A stretch of 64,000 bases of DNA from the NCBI RefSeq assembly GCF_020055675.1, contig NZ_JAIPUS010000001.1, positions 248,001 through 312,000 on the forward strand, given 5' to 3'. The stretch comes from Marivita sp. Its GTDB lineage: Bacteria > Pseudomonadota > Alphaproteobacteria > Rhodobacterales > Rhodobacteraceae. The notes beneath the pieces are model-generated. The model made no database searches and was not told the origin of the DNA. It saw nothing but the letters and a program-made list of their open reading frames with translations. Of this stretch, positions 27,699 to 36,911 are shown piece by piece (the first letter of the stretch is position 1; every line of letters starts with the position of its first letter). Both the position numbers and the translations under genes were made by a program.

Positions 27699-28565
27699 CT
27701 AGGCAACGTTGCGCAGATCGATATTCGGGGTCACGCCAAGGGCGTGGCAGACATCCCGTGTCAGCTCCGGGCGGTTGAGCGTGTAAAAATGCAGGCTGTC
27801 CACACCGCCATCGATCAGGTCAGAGCAAAGTTCCGCGCAGATCGCGGTGGCCAGCAAATCCTCGCGCCCGTCGCGTTCCGCCTTTTCGAACGCATCGGTG
27901 ACCCATGCGGGGATATGCGTGCCGCATTTCCTGGCAAAGCGCGCAGCGCCCTTCCAGTTTTCGATCGGCAGGATGCCCGGAACGATGGGGCGGTCGATCC
28001 CGGCCTTTTCGCAGGCATCGCGAAAGCGGAAAAAGGTATCGGCCTCGAAGAAGAATTGCGTCAAGGCTTCGGATGCACCCGCATCGAATTTGCGCTTTAG
28101 ATAGGTCACATCGGCCTGGGTGTCCGCCGCCTCGGGGTGCTTGTCGGGATAGGCCCCGACGCGGATCGTGAAATCGCCGGCGTCGTTCAGAGCCTCGATC
28201 AGTTCGACGCTGGAGGCAAAGCCATCGGGATGGGGGTGGAACCCGTCGCTGCCCTTGGGCGGGTCCCCGCGCAGGGCAACGATGTCGGTCACACCGGCGT
28301 CTGCGAAATCCCGTGCGATTGCCAGGGTTTCGGCGCGCGTGGCGTCGACACAGGTCAGGTGCGCGGCCACAGCAAGGCCGGAGGATTTGTGCAGGGTCGC
28401 CACCGCTTCGCGTGTCAGGTCGCGCGTCGTGCCGCCCGCGCCATAGGTTACCGACACAAAGCGTGGCTGAAGCGGGGCCAGCACCTGAACCGTGTCCCAG
28501 AGCCGGAACGACGCCTCCAGAGATTGCGGCGGGAAGAATTCGAATGAAACGGACGGAAGGGGCAT
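27699..28565 (-). CDS. metF: 5,10-methylenetetrahydrofolate reductase MetF
   Basis: A 288-residue FAD-dependent TIM-barrel enzyme reducing methylene-THF to 5-methyl-THF for methionine synthesis. Characteristic SFEFFPPQ at the N-terminus and SVTYGAGG, LRGDPP and the substrate region TQFFFEADTFFRF are intact. Start ATG 28565 has AAGGA upstream; the longer frame to 28646 would cross the regulatory region. Divergent from a MetR-type LysR regulator, the classic arrangement. Confidence 0.94.
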   Translation of the reverse strand: MPLPSVSFEFFPPQSLEASFRLWDTVQVLAPLQPRFVSVTYGAGGTTRDLTREAVATLHKSSGLAVAAHLTCVDATRAETLAIARDFADAGVTDIVALRGDPPKGSDGFHPHPDGFASSVELIEALNDAGDFTIRVGAYPDKHPEAADTQADVTYLKRKFDAGASEALTQFFFEADTFFRFRDACEKAGIDRPIVPGILPIENWKGAARFARKCGTHIPAWVTDAFEKAERDGREDLLATAICAELCSDLIDGGVDSLHFYTLNRPELTRDVCHALGVTPNIDLRNVA

Positions 28566-28614
28566 TTGCAGGGTCCTTGCTGGCGATAGGAGGCTTGTCG
28601 CACATGGTTGGATG

Positions 28615-28656
28615 TGAGACAAATTCATAAATCTAATCTTCAACATGAGACAAATT
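28615..28656. promoter_or_regulatory. Direct repeat in the metF-metR control region
   Basis: The 11-mer TGAGACAAATT occurs at 28615-28625 and again at 28646-28656, 31 bp apart (three helical turns), filling most of the 95-bp spacer between metF and the LysR gene. Repeated, same-face half sites suit cooperative binding by a LysR-type regulator; they do not match the enterobacterial MetR box closely. Confidence 0.45.
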
Positions 28657-28660
28657 GATA

Positions 28661-29608
28661 ATGCATATCGAGTTTCGCCATCTGCGCACCATCAAGGCGA
28701 TCCATGATTACGGTGGTGTTGCCAAGGCGGCTGACCAGTTGAACATCACGCAATCGGCTTTGAGCCATCAGATCAAGGCATTGGAGGAGCAGGCGGGAGT
28801 GGAGCTGTTCGTGCGGCGGTCCAAGCCGATGCGACTGTCGTCTGCGGGGATGCGCCTGTTGCGGCTGGCGCATCACGTGTTGCCGCAGGTCGAGGCGCTG
28901 GCGGCAGAGTTCGACGGGCTGCGCGACGGATCGTCGGGGCGGATGCACATCGCGATCGAGTGCCACGCCTGTTTCGAATGGCTGTTCCCGGTGCTGGAAG
29001 CGTTTCGCAAGAGCTGGCCGGATGTTGATGTGGATATTCGCCCCGGCCTCGCCTTTGACGCGCTGCCCGCATTGCAAAAGGAAGATGTCGATCTTGTCGT
29101 ATCCTCTGATCCAGAGGATATTCCGGGGGTCACATTCACGGAACTTTTTGACTACAACGCAGTATTCGTCGCCTCCGTGCAGCACCCCCTGGCCGGGAAA
29201 CCCTTTGTCGAGGCCGAGGATTTTCGCGGCCAAACGCTGATCACCTACCCGGTGGAGCGATCGCGGCTGGACGTGTTCAGCCAGCTTCTGATCCCGCACA
29301 AGGTTGAGCCTGCCTCGGTCCGGCAGGTGGAATTGACAGCGGTGATCCTGCTGCTTGTTGCCTCGAACCGGGGGGTGTCGGTGCTGCCCGACTGGGTGGT
29401 GCGCGAGGTGAAATACAACTCGGATTATGTCACGCGACCATTGACCAGGACCGGCATCACGAAGCGGCTCTATGCGGCGACGCGCACGGCGGATACCGAC
29501 AAGCCCTATGTCGCAGAGTTGATCCGGCTTGCCCGCCAAGAGGCGCAGCGGCTCCAGATGCTCGGCGCTCCGGATGAGCGATATTCGCCGCCCGCCGTGG
29601 GGGAGTGA
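28661..29608 (+). CDS. metR: LysR-family regulator, MetR type
   Basis: A 315-residue LTTR: HTH in the first 60 residues (GGVAKAADQLNITQSALSHQIKALEE) and an effector domain with the MetR-like ECHACFEWLFPVLEAFR stretch. MetR uses homocysteine as co-activator to control methionine genes; adjacency to metF supports the name. Start is ATG 28661; a TTG two codons upstream is less likely. No good Shine-Dalgarno, and the second repeat of the operator ends only 4 nt before the ATG. Confidence 0.88.
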   Translation: MHIEFRHLRTIKAIHDYGGVAKAADQLNITQSALSHQIKALEEQAGVELFVRRSKPMRLSSAGMRLLRLAHHVLPQVEALAAEFDGLRDGSSGRMHIAIECHACFEWLFPVLEAFRKSWPDVDVDIRPGLAFDALPALQKEDVDLVVSSDPEDIPGVTFTELFDYNAVFVASVQHPLAGKPFVEAEDFRGQTLITYPVERSRLDVFSQLLIPHKVEPASVRQVELTAVILLLVASNRGVSVLPDWVVREVKYNSDYVTRPLTRTGITKRLYAATRTADTDKPYVAELIRLARQEAQRLQMLGAPDERYSPPAVGE

Positions 29609-29822
29609 AGCCATAGACCATGATGGTCTTGAACCATTTCGCGGCACGGTTCGGCATGATCCCGCGTGTCCTTCTGGCGTCACGTCTGATCCGGTCGGGA
29701 TTGCCAATTCCGAATGCCCGCCACGGGGGACACAGGTGATCGCGTTGACCCGAACGCAGGTTTTGGATGTATATCGTGATGTCGCGCCGGGATGCGCGGC
29801 TTCAATGAAAGGGAAGGCTGGC

Positions 29823-30137
29823 ATGGTTCTGTATGGTCTGAAAAATTGTGACACCTGCCGCAAGGCATTGAAAGCACTTCCAAACGCGGAGTTTGTTGAT
29901 GTGTCAGGCGGGCCGGTGCCGGAGCCTGTCATGGACCGCGCGTTGCAGGCGTTTGGCGACACGGTCCTGAACACGCGCTCCACGACATGGCGCGGGTTGA
30001 CCGCGTCGGAGCGTGCGCAAGAGCCGAAAGACCTGCTGCAAGCCCATCCCAAACTCATGAAGCGTCCGTTGATCGTCGACGGGACCGACCTGTACCTCGG
30101 CTGGACCCGGGACACGCAGGCGGCGCTGCTGGGCTAG
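29823..30137 (+). CDS. ArsC/Spx-family thioredoxin-fold protein
   Basis: A 104-residue protein of the ArsC/Spx/YffB family. It has an N-terminal VLYGLKNCDTCRKALKAL with CxxC, a C-terminal arginine region from RSTTWRGL and the KRPLIVDG cis-Pro motif. Family members are glutaredoxin-coupled reductases or RNA-polymerase-binding regulators; no ars genes adjoin, so arsenate reduction is not implied. AAGGGAAGG precedes ATG 29823. The 214-nt gap upstream holds no gene I can support. It ends overlapping the 3' end of the convergent ABC gene by 4 nt. Confidence 0.82.
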   Translation: MVLYGLKNCDTCRKALKALPNAEFVDVSGGPVPEPVMDRALQAFGDTVLNTRSTTWRGLTASERAQEPKDLLQAHPKLMKRPLIVDGTDLYLGWTRDTQAALLG

Positions 30138-31879
30138 TCGTGGGTCTGCATCTGGTGCAGGGCGGCATAAGTGCCCGATTGCGCCAGCAGATCGCCATGC
30201 GATCCCTGTTCGACAACCCGGCCCCGGTCCATGACCACGATCTTGTGCGCGCTGCGGACGGTGGACAGGCGATGTGCGATCACGAGCGTGGTGCGTCCCT
30301 TGGACAGCGCGTCGAGCGCGGCTTGCACCTTGGCCTCGGACTCGGTGTCGAGCGCAGAGGTCGCCTCGTCCAGCAGAAGGATTGGACGATCTCTCAGCAG
30401 GGCACGGGCGATGGCCACGCGCTGCCGCTGGCCGCCTGACAGGGCTGACCCACGTGGGCCGACCGGCGTGTTCAAGCCGTCCGAAAGACGTGGCAGGAAA
30501 TCGGTCACATGCGCCGCATCCAGGGCCCGCTGAAGATCGGCCTCGGCCACGTCCGTTTGGCCCAGAAGAATGTTTTCCAGGACCGTGTCATCGAACAACA
30601 GCGCTTCTTGGGACACGACAGAGAAGAGCCCGCGCAGGGCTTCAAGCGCCATGTCGGACACCGGTATGCCGCCAATGGTGACATGTCCATCCGATGGATC
30701 AACAAGGCGGGTCAGCACGTTGAAAATCGTTGATTTCCCGGCGCCCGAGGGGCCGACAAGCGCGGTGGTCCTGCCAGCCTCGGCGATGAAGCTGCATTTG
30801 CTCAGAACATTTGTGTCGCCGTATCTTAGCGAAACACCTTCAAGTTTTACCTCGGGAAGCTGTTCAGGTGCGGGGTGGGGCCGTGCCGGGCTGCGCAAGG
30901 TCGGGTCGGTGTCGAGAATTTGCCGGATGCGTTCGATGCCCGCGGCTGCCACCTGCCAGACGCCAGCGACATTCCCCAGCCGCCTGAGCGGTTCGAACGC
31001 GAGACCGATTGCGGTAAAGAAGGCCATGAAATCGCCGACGGTTTTTTCGCCCGACAGGATCTCGTTGCCGCCATAGAAGAGCACGCCCATGAAGCCCAGA
31101 CCGGCCATGATGTCGATCAGGCCGGGGATCGTGGCTTGTCCCAGGGCGCTGCTGGTTTCCACGGACACGCGTTCCTCGGTCAGGCTGCGGTACCGGTCGG
31201 ATTGATAGCCTTCGAGAGAATTGAGTTTGACCGGGGTAATGCCGTGAAACGCTTCGTTCAGGCGGACCGACAGTTTCGCCGCGACATCGCGGGCGCGGCG
31301 GGCCTTCTTGCGCACGTAGCGTTGCAGGATCATCGACGGGGCAACGAGGAGCGGCGCGCCCAGAAGGGCCACGAGCGTCCAGCGCCAATCGACCGATATG
31401 GCGACGGCAAAGAGCGAGACCAGCGCGATCACGTCGCGCCCCGCGCCGGTTATGATGGTGCGCCAGACCTTGGCGATGGACTCCACATCGCCTTCGACCC
31501 GTTGCATCAGGTACCCGGGAGAGTGGGTCTGGTGATAGGCGGTGTCCATCACCAGAAGATGCGCCAGCAAATCCTGACGGATATCTGCCACGGAAAGCTG
31601 GGAAATCCGGGTGAGCAACACCTTCTGGATGATGCTGGCCAGGGCGCGGGTCACGAAGATGGCGAGAAACAACAGGCCGACCCAGACGATGGCATCGCCG
31701 TCCCCGCCGACGAAAACACGATCGAACATCGGCTTCATCATATAGGACAGCGCGCCGAACATGCCGCCTTCGAGCGACATGAACACCATCGCCACCAGCA
31801 GCAATCTCCAATGCCGCGCGAGGTAGCCGCGCCAGACCCAGAGCAGGAGACCCCGCGGATTTACCGCGGCATCGGTCAT
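30134..31879 (-). CDS. ABC exporter (fused permease and ATPase, MsbA/LmrA-like)
   Basis: A 581-residue half-transporter: six membrane helices in the first 310 residues, then an ATPase domain with Walker A GPSGAGKST, signature LSGGQRQRVAIARALL, Walker B ILLLDEATSALD and H-loop VIAHRLST. Likely exports a lipid or hydrophobic compound; substrate not predictable. The start at 31879 overlaps the stop of the upstream phosphatase gene by 4 nt (ATGA), so the two are cotranslated. 32 additional in-frame codons upstream lie inside the phosphatase gene and are rejected. Confidence 0.92.
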   Translation of the reverse strand: MTDAAVNPRGLLLWVWRGYLARHWRLLLVAMVFMSLEGGMFGALSYMMKPMFDRVFVGGDGDAIVWVGLLFLAIFVTRALASIIQKVLLTRISQLSVADIRQDLLAHLLVMDTAYHQTHSPGYLMQRVEGDVESIAKVWRTIITGAGRDVIALVSLFAVAISVDWRWTLVALLGAPLLVAPSMILQRYVRKKARRARDVAAKLSVRLNEAFHGITPVKLNSLEGYQSDRYRSLTEERVSVETSSALGQATIPGLIDIMAGLGFMGVLFYGGNEILSGEKTVGDFMAFFTAIGLAFEPLRRLGNVAGVWQVAAAGIERIRQILDTDPTLRSPARPHPAPEQLPEVKLEGVSLRYGDTNVLSKCSFIAEAGRTTALVGPSGAGKSTIFNVLTRLVDPSDGHVTIGGIPVSDMALEALRGLFSVVSQEALLFDDTVLENILLGQTDVAEADLQRALDAAHVTDFLPRLSDGLNTPVGPRGSALSGGQRQRVAIARALLRDRPILLLDEATSALDTESEAKVQAALDALSKGRTTLVIAHRLSTVRSAHKIVVMDRGRVVEQGSHGDLLAQSGTYAALHQMQTHD

Positions 31880-32592
31880 GTGACGAGGGCTGCCGGCAGA
31901 CTGAGTTGGTCCGCCGGCGTTTTTCCGTCGAACCCTTCCTGGATCGCGGTGGCGTTGTATTCGGTGCGAATCCACGCCTCGAATCCGATTGGCGCCCGCG
32001 CGGTGCGGGCCGCATAGACATCGAGGATATAGTCCTGCACGCCTGTCGCGGTGAAATCCAGATGCAGGTATTTCAGCGACAATTGCTTGCGCGCCACCTC
32101 GACCGGCTGATCTTCGAAGATCATCAGATACATGGCCGCGACGAAACCGGCGCGGTCGGCGCCGGACTTACAGTGGAACACAAACGGCTTTTGCGCGATC
32201 CGCAACGTGTCGATGACGTGTTCGATCCGGTGGCGGCTGGCGGCGTTGCGGGCCCAAAGCTTGGCGTTGAGCAGGGTCAGCCCGAGCGCCTTGCAGGTTT
32301 CCTCTTCGAAAAGGTAATGCGCGTGCTTGTCGGCACCGCGCAGGTTGACGACGGTCTTGATGCCCATCTCGCTGTATTTCGCGAACCGCGTATGGGTGGG
32401 CTGGTTCGACCGGTACACCCCCGGCGCGATTTCAAAGAAATTGGTCCAGAAGCTGCGCAGGAACGCGTGGTCGAAAAAATGGTAGTGGAACGCCGACCAG
32501 CGCCGCGCGCGGGGATCGGTGATGTCCTTGCCGAACGAACGTCGCAGCCTGCGTTCGCTGTCTTCCAGTCTTTTCCAAAGCCGTCCCAGCAT
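31876..32592 (-). CDS. Tyrosine/dual-specificity phosphatase-like protein
   Basis: A 238-residue cytosolic protein with the Cx5R phosphatase loop HCKSGADRAG (nucleophile C141, arginine R147) and an upstream region from GVYRSNQP to GIKTVVNLRG typical of bacterial and plant-like DSP phosphatases. The general-acid Asp is not evident. Coupled by overlap to an ABC exporter, suggesting a shared function such as handling a phosphorylated lipid or polysaccharide intermediate. AAAGGGA precedes the ATG. Confidence 0.85.
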   Translation of the reverse strand: MLGRLWKRLEDSERRLRRSFGKDITDPRARRWSAFHYHFFDHAFLRSFWTNFFEIAPGVYRSNQPTHTRFAKYSEMGIKTVVNLRGADKHAHYLFEEETCKALGLTLLNAKLWARNAASRHRIEHVIDTLRIAQKPFVFHCKSGADRAGFVAAMYLMIFEDQPVEVARKQLSLKYLHLDFTATGVQDYILDVYAARTARAPIGFEAWIRTEYNATAIQEGFDGKTPADQLSLPAALVT

Positions 32593-32744
32593 CCGGTCCC
32601 TTTCGCGTCAGACGCGGATGTAGAGACTGCGGTCGGTGCTGGCAAGCGCCGAGCGTTATTGACGGCGCGGCGCAGCGGGGTAGGTTGCGGCCAAACCTGT
32701 TCATTCGGCAGGTGGCTCCCACACCTACAGTCTTGAGGTCCTTC

Positions 32745-33941
32745 ATGTCGCTTGCCAATGGTCGCACATATCTTGCCATTCCCGGTCCCTCCGTCGTGCC
32801 CGACGCGGTGCAGCGGGCAATGCACCGCGCGTCTCCGAATATTTATGAAGGCGAATTGCCCGACATGATGCCGGAGCTGACGCGCGATCTGAAGCGGGTG
32901 GCGCGCACCGAGGGGGATGTCGCGATCTATATCTGCAATGGCCATGGCGCCTGGGAAGCCGCCTTGGCCAACACGGTCGCGCCGGGAGAAAAGGTGCTGG
33001 TGCTGGCCACGGGCTTTTTTGCGCTGGGCTGGAGCCGGGTTGCCGAGGGACGTGGGATCGACGTCGACATCCTTGATTTCGGCAATGGCGGGCAGATTGA
33101 TCCGGACCGCGTCGCGGAGATGCTGCGCGCGGATGAGGGTCACGCGTACAAGGCGGTGCTGGCGGTGCATGTCGACACGTCAAGTTCCAACCGCAATGCC
33201 TTTGCGCCGTTGCGCAAGCTGCTGGATGATGTGGGACATCCGGCGCTTTTGATGGCTGATTGCATCGCCGCGATGGGCTGTGACCGGTTCGAGATGGATG
33301 CCGATGGTGTCGATGTGGCGGTGACCGGCTCGCAAAAGGGGTTGATGTGCCCGCCGGGGCTGGGATTCGTGTTTTTCAACGAAAAGGCGGCCGAGGCGCG
33401 CCGGCGCATGACACGGGTCAGCACCTATTGGGACTGGACCCAGCGGGCGGAACCCGAGGCGTTTTACCAGTATTTTGGCGGGACGGCGCCGACGCATCAC
33501 CTGTACGGGCTGCGCACCGCGCTCGACATGCTTCACGACGAAGGCATCGAGGCAGTGTGGACTCGGCACGCCAAGCTGGCCCAGGCCATCTGGGCTGCAT
33601 GTGAGCATTGGGGGCAGGAGGGCGCGCTGCGCCTCAACGTGGCGGACCGCGCGCGGCGGAGCCATGCGGTGACCGCGCTGTCGGTTGGCAAGCCCGATGG
33701 CACGCGCCTGCGCCGCTGGTGCAGCGATACCGCGGGCGTGACGCTGGGGATCGGGCTGGGGATGGCGAATGACGACGATCCGCAGAGCGACGGGTATTTC
33801 CGATTCGGCCATATGGGCCATGTCAACGCGCATATGATCCTTGGACTTTTGGGGGTGGTCGAAGCCGGGCTGGGCGCTCTGGATATCCCGCACACGCCGG
33901 GCGGCGTGACCGCCGCAGCACAGGTGGTGTCAGGCGTCTGA
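32745..33941 (+). CDS. Class V PLP aminotransferase (serine/alanine--glyoxylate type)
   Basis: A 398-residue fold-type I PLP enzyme. Hallmarks are the N-terminal IPGPSVVPDAVQRAM, the PLP-phosphate region CNGHGAWEAAL and the Schiff-base lysine in TGSQKGLMCPPGLGF. Closest to serine-glyoxylate or alanine-glyoxylate aminotransferases, which in these bacteria serve C1/serine or photorespiratory glyoxylate metabolism. Start ATG 32745 removes a 20-residue unsupported extension. Its end overlaps by 12 nt the small convergent membrane gene. Confidence 0.88.
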   Translation: MSLANGRTYLAIPGPSVVPDAVQRAMHRASPNIYEGELPDMMPELTRDLKRVARTEGDVAIYICNGHGAWEAALANTVAPGEKVLVLATGFFALGWSRVAEGRGIDVDILDFGNGGQIDPDRVAEMLRADEGHAYKAVLAVHVDTSSSNRNAFAPLRKLLDDVGHPALLMADCIAAMGCDRFEMDADGVDVAVTGSQKGLMCPPGLGFVFFNEKAAEARRRMTRVSTYWDWTQRAEPEAFYQYFGGTAPTHHLYGLRTALDMLHDEGIEAVWTRHAKLAQAIWAACEHWGQEGALRLNVADRARRSHAVTALSVGKPDGTRLRRWCSDTAGVTLGIGLGMANDDDPQSDGYFRFGHMGHVNAHMILGLLGVVEAGLGALDIPHTPGGVTAAAQVVSGV

Positions 33942-34139
33942 CGGCCACCGGATTTCACGGCTGGCGCGGTATCGTGCCAGCCGGGTGATCGCGTGGTTGA
34001 GCGCCCATCCCGCAAGGACCACGGCGGCAAGGCCGAAATTTGCCCAGATCACGCCGAATATCCACAGCAGGTTGACGAAAATCAGGACGAGGTTGGCGGT
34101 CGTGTAATCTTCGACCCGCTGGGGGTGGCGCTGTTCCAT
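33930..34139 (-). CDS. Small two-helix membrane protein
   Basis: A 69-residue protein with two closely spaced hydrophobic helices (about residues 14-34 and 36-52) and a basic C-terminal tail. No recognised domain; small proteins of this type are common in roseobacters. GGAGG precedes its ATG on the reverse strand. Overlaps convergently with the aminotransferase gene. Confidence 0.65.
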   Translation of the reverse strand: MEQRHPQRVEDYTTANLVLIFVNLLWIFGVIWANFGLAAVVLAGWALNHAITRLARYRASREIRWPSDA

Positions 34140-34255
34140 CTGTGCCTCCGCTGTCGATTGCCCGGCGTCGCGGGGCAGGATAGCGCAGAAGTCGGGATCG
34201 TCAGGGGCAAATTGCGCGATTCGTCGGAAATGTTCGTGGCACAGGGTGTCGGCGC

Positions 34256-35362
34256 CTATTTCCGCGCCGCGTCGAGCGCCTTTGGCAGAGCCTCTTCCAG
34301 CACATCGAGATCGCTTGGCCGGCCGGCGCTGATACGGATCGCGCGGTCGCCGGGGGAGACAAACGGCATCCGGGCAAAGACACCTTCATCGATCAGCCCG
34401 GCCAACACGGCCTTGGCGAAGGCCGCATCCTCTCCGCAATCGACCGTGACGAAATTTGTCGCCGAGGGCAGCGGCGTGAGCCCGTTGGCCCGCGCGATCA
34501 TGGCGATCCTGTCGCGTGCGTCTTTGACAAGGTCGATGACTTCGGCCAGCCATGCGTCGTCTTCAAACGCGGCAAGCGCCCCGGCCTGCGAGATTCGCGA
34601 CATGCCGAAATGGTTGCGCACCTTGTCGAAGCTGCTGATCAGTTCGGGCGCACCGATGCCATAACCGACGCGGGCACCGGCCATGCCGAAGGCCTTGGAA
34701 AAGGTTCGGGTGCGGAACACACGCGGGTCGTCTGCGGCGATCCGGGGCGCGGTGCCGTCGGGGGCAAACTCGATATATGCCTCGTCCAGCAAAAGCAGGG
34801 TCCCTTCGGGCAATGCATCGAGCGCCTTTTCGATGCGTTCGGCGGTGTGCCAGCTGCCCATCGGATTGTCGGGATTGGACAGGTACACCAGTTTGGCCTG
34901 CACCGCGCGCGCCGTGTCGATCAGCGCGTCGATATCTTCGTGATCGTCCTTGAACGGAACTTTGTGCAGTATTCCGCCGTAGCCGGTCACATGGTAGTTG
35001 AAGGTCGGGTAGGCCCCGTCGGAGGTCACAACCGGATCGCCGGGCGCAACCATCAGGCGGACAATGTAGCCCAGAAGACCGTCGATTCCCTCGCCGATGA
35101 TGATATTGTCCGGCCGGATATCCAAACGGGTCGAGATCGCGCGGAGCAGCTCGAAATTCGTGGCATCGGCATATTGCCAGCACTGGCCCGCCGCGTCCTG
35201 CATGGCGGCGACCGCGAAGGGGGAGGGGCCAAAGACGCTTTCATTGGCGCCAAGCCGCGCCTTGAACGGCGCTCCGCGTTGGCGTTCCTGCACCTCGGGT
35301 CCCACGAAGGGGACTGTGGCGGGAAGGTTGGCGATCAGGTCGGGATATCTTGGTCCAGTCAT
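34256..35362 (-). CDS. Histidinol-phosphate-type PLP aminotransferase
   Basis: A 368-residue class I/II aminotransferase of the HisC family: substrate and PLP regions LGANESVFGPSP, the YLSNPDNPMGSW loop, LLLLDEAYIEF (PLP Asp) and the Schiff-base lysine in RTFSKAFGMAGARVGY. It could act in histidine synthesis or as an aromatic or other aminotransferase; no his genes adjoin except a HisN-type phosphatase 20 kb away. Start ATG 35362 chosen; eight extra in-frame codons exist. A perfect inverted repeat lies 39 nt upstream. Confidence 0.85.
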   Translation of the reverse strand: MTGPRYPDLIANLPATVPFVGPEVQERQRGAPFKARLGANESVFGPSPFAVAAMQDAAGQCWQYADATNFELLRAISTRLDIRPDNIIIGEGIDGLLGYIVRLMVAPGDPVVTSDGAYPTFNYHVTGYGGILHKVPFKDDHEDIDALIDTARAVQAKLVYLSNPDNPMGSWHTAERIEKALDALPEGTLLLLDEAYIEFAPDGTAPRIAADDPRVFRTRTFSKAFGMAGARVGYGIGAPELISSFDKVRNHFGMSRISQAGALAAFEDDAWLAEVIDLVKDARDRIAMIARANGLTPLPSATNFVTVDCGEDAAFAKAVLAGLIDEGVFARMPFVSPGDRAIRISAGRPSDLDVLEEALPKALDAARK

Positions 35363-35400
35363 TTCGCGTCTATGCCAAGCGGGCAAGGATTGGACAAGCA

Positions 35401-35430
35401 GTGAAGAAATGTCCTGCGAAATTTCTTCAC
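35401..35430. repeat. Perfect 10-bp inverted repeat upstream of the hisC-like gene
   Basis: GTGAAGAAAT (35401-35410) and ATTTCTTCAC (35421-35430) are perfect inverted copies around a 10-nt spacer. It sits 39 nt upstream of the hisC-like start and 195 nt upstream of lolC, with no T-tract on either side, so an operator is more likely than a terminator. Confidence 0.6.
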
Positions 35431-35624
35431 GCCGACGTCGTTCATACGAGACATCTGGAACCGCCGGGGTCTTGCGTCCAACGCCATGGAACTGTTGCAG
35501 GGGCTGGCCGTCTGGCCCCCTGGTTCCTGGGCAAACACGCGGCGCACCCCGGACCTCGTCCAGATGGCTTGACCCGCGCGAGCCAAGCGGCCACTTATCA
35601 CCCCCAGAGCAGCAAGAGACCCTG

Positions 35625-36911
35625 ATGGCCCAGACCCCACCCCCCTTTGCCCCGTTCGAATGGATGATCGCGTGGCGTTACCTGCGGGCGCGCCGTGCCG
35701 AGGGCGGGGTGAGCGTGATGACATGGATCAGCTTGATCGGCATCACGCTGGCGGTTTTCGCCCTGATCGCCACGCTTGCCGTGCGGTCCGGTTTCCGCGC
35801 GGAATTCGTCGATACGATCCTGGGCTCGAATGCCCATGTGACCGTCTATTACACCGCGCAGACAGATGCGTCGGGGCGCAATTCCCGCAGTATCGCGGAC
35901 TATGCCGCGCTGGCCGATCGCGTGGCCGATGTGCCCGGGGTGACCCGCGCGGCGCCATTGGTCAAAGGCCAGGTGATGGCAAGTGCCAACAGCCGCAATG
36001 CCGGGGTCGAGGTGTTCGGGATCTCGGAGGAGGACCTCGCGACGATCCCGCGCATTGCCGATCCAGACACCGCGCGGGGCGATCTGGCCCGGTTCTCCTA
36101 CGGGATCGCCATCGGATCGGGTGTCGCGCGCGAGTTGGGAGTCGCACTGGGCGACACCGTCAAGCTGATCTCGCCTGACGGGGTGCGCACCGCTTTTGGC
36201 ACCAGTCCGCGGGTCAAATCCTACGAGGTGGTCTATGTCTTCACCGCCGGGCGCTATGACATCGACCGAACCCGTGTCTACATGCCGTTTGCCGAGGCGC
36301 AGCTCTATTTCAACCGTGAGGGTGTGGCCGACGAGATCGAGGTGATGGTGGCGGACCCGGACAAGATCGGGGACATCACTCCGCCCATCCTTCAGGCCGC
36401 AGGAGAGCGTGCGCTGATCTGGACGTGGCAGGACGCCTCGGGCGGGTTCCTGCGCGCGCTCGAGATCGAGGACAACGTGATGTTCATCATCCTGTCGATC
36501 CTCGTTCTGATCGCGGCGATGAATATCGTCTCGGGGCTGATCATGTTGGTCAAGAACAAGGGCCGCGATATCGGCATCCTGCGCACGATGGGCCTGACCG
36601 AAGGCGCGGTCCTGCGGATTTTCTTTATCTGCGGGGCGTTCACCGGCATCATCGGAACTGTCGCCGGTGTGCTGTTGGGCTGCCTCTTTGCGCTCTATAT
36701 CGACCCCATCTTTTCCTTCGTGAATTATGTCGCGGGGGGCGGGGTCTGGGATCCGGCGGTGCGGGGGATCTACCAGCTCCCGGCGCAGCTTCGGCTGCCG
36801 GATGTCCTGAGCGCGGTTGTGCTGTCGCTTGGACTGAGCTTTATCGTGACGATCTTTCCGGCCCGGCGCGCGGCACGGATGAACCCGGTCGAGGCGCTGC
36901 GCTATGAATGA
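35625..36911 (+). CDS. lolC: Lipoprotein-releasing ABC transporter permease LolC/LolE
   Basis: A 428-residue inner-membrane protein with the LolCE layout: one helix near residues 25-48, a large periplasmic domain (about 50-270), then three helices at the C-terminus and the FtsX-like ending PARRAARMNPVEALRYE. With LolD it extracts outer-membrane lipoproteins from the inner membrane and hands them to LolA; the Pal and other lipoproteins in this window would be clients. Start ATG 35625 chosen; the open frame extends far upstream without support. Overlaps lolD by 8 nt. Confidence 0.92.
   Translation: MAQTPPPFAPFEWMIAWRYLRARRAEGGVSVMTWISLIGITLAVFALIATLAVRSGFRAEFVDTILGSNAHVTVYYTAQTDASGRNSRSIADYAALADRVADVPGVTRAAPLVKGQVMASANSRNAGVEVFGISEEDLATIPRIADPDTARGDLARFSYGIAIGSGVARELGVALGDTVKLISPDGVRTAFGTSPRVKSYEVVYVFTAGRYDIDRTRVYMPFAEAQLYFNREGVADEIEVMVADPDKIGDITPPILQAAGERALIWTWQDASGGFLRALEIEDNVMFIILSILVLIAAMNIVSGLIMLVKNKGRDIGILRTMGLTEGAVLRIFFICGAFTGIIGTVAGVLLGCLFALYIDPIFSFVNYVAGGGVWDPAVRGIYQLPAQLRLPDVLSAVVLSLGLSFIVTIFPARRAARMNPVEALRYE

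Noticed and set aside
29621-29740. 39-codon frame (MMVLNHF...) after metR
   Set aside because: No ribosome-binding site, no motif, overlaps a short palindrome; cannot be distinguished from noise.
35488-35512. GGAAC-N16-CGTC upstream of lolC
   Set aside because: The last base of the -10 differs from CGTT and the gene is housekeeping; too weak to call.
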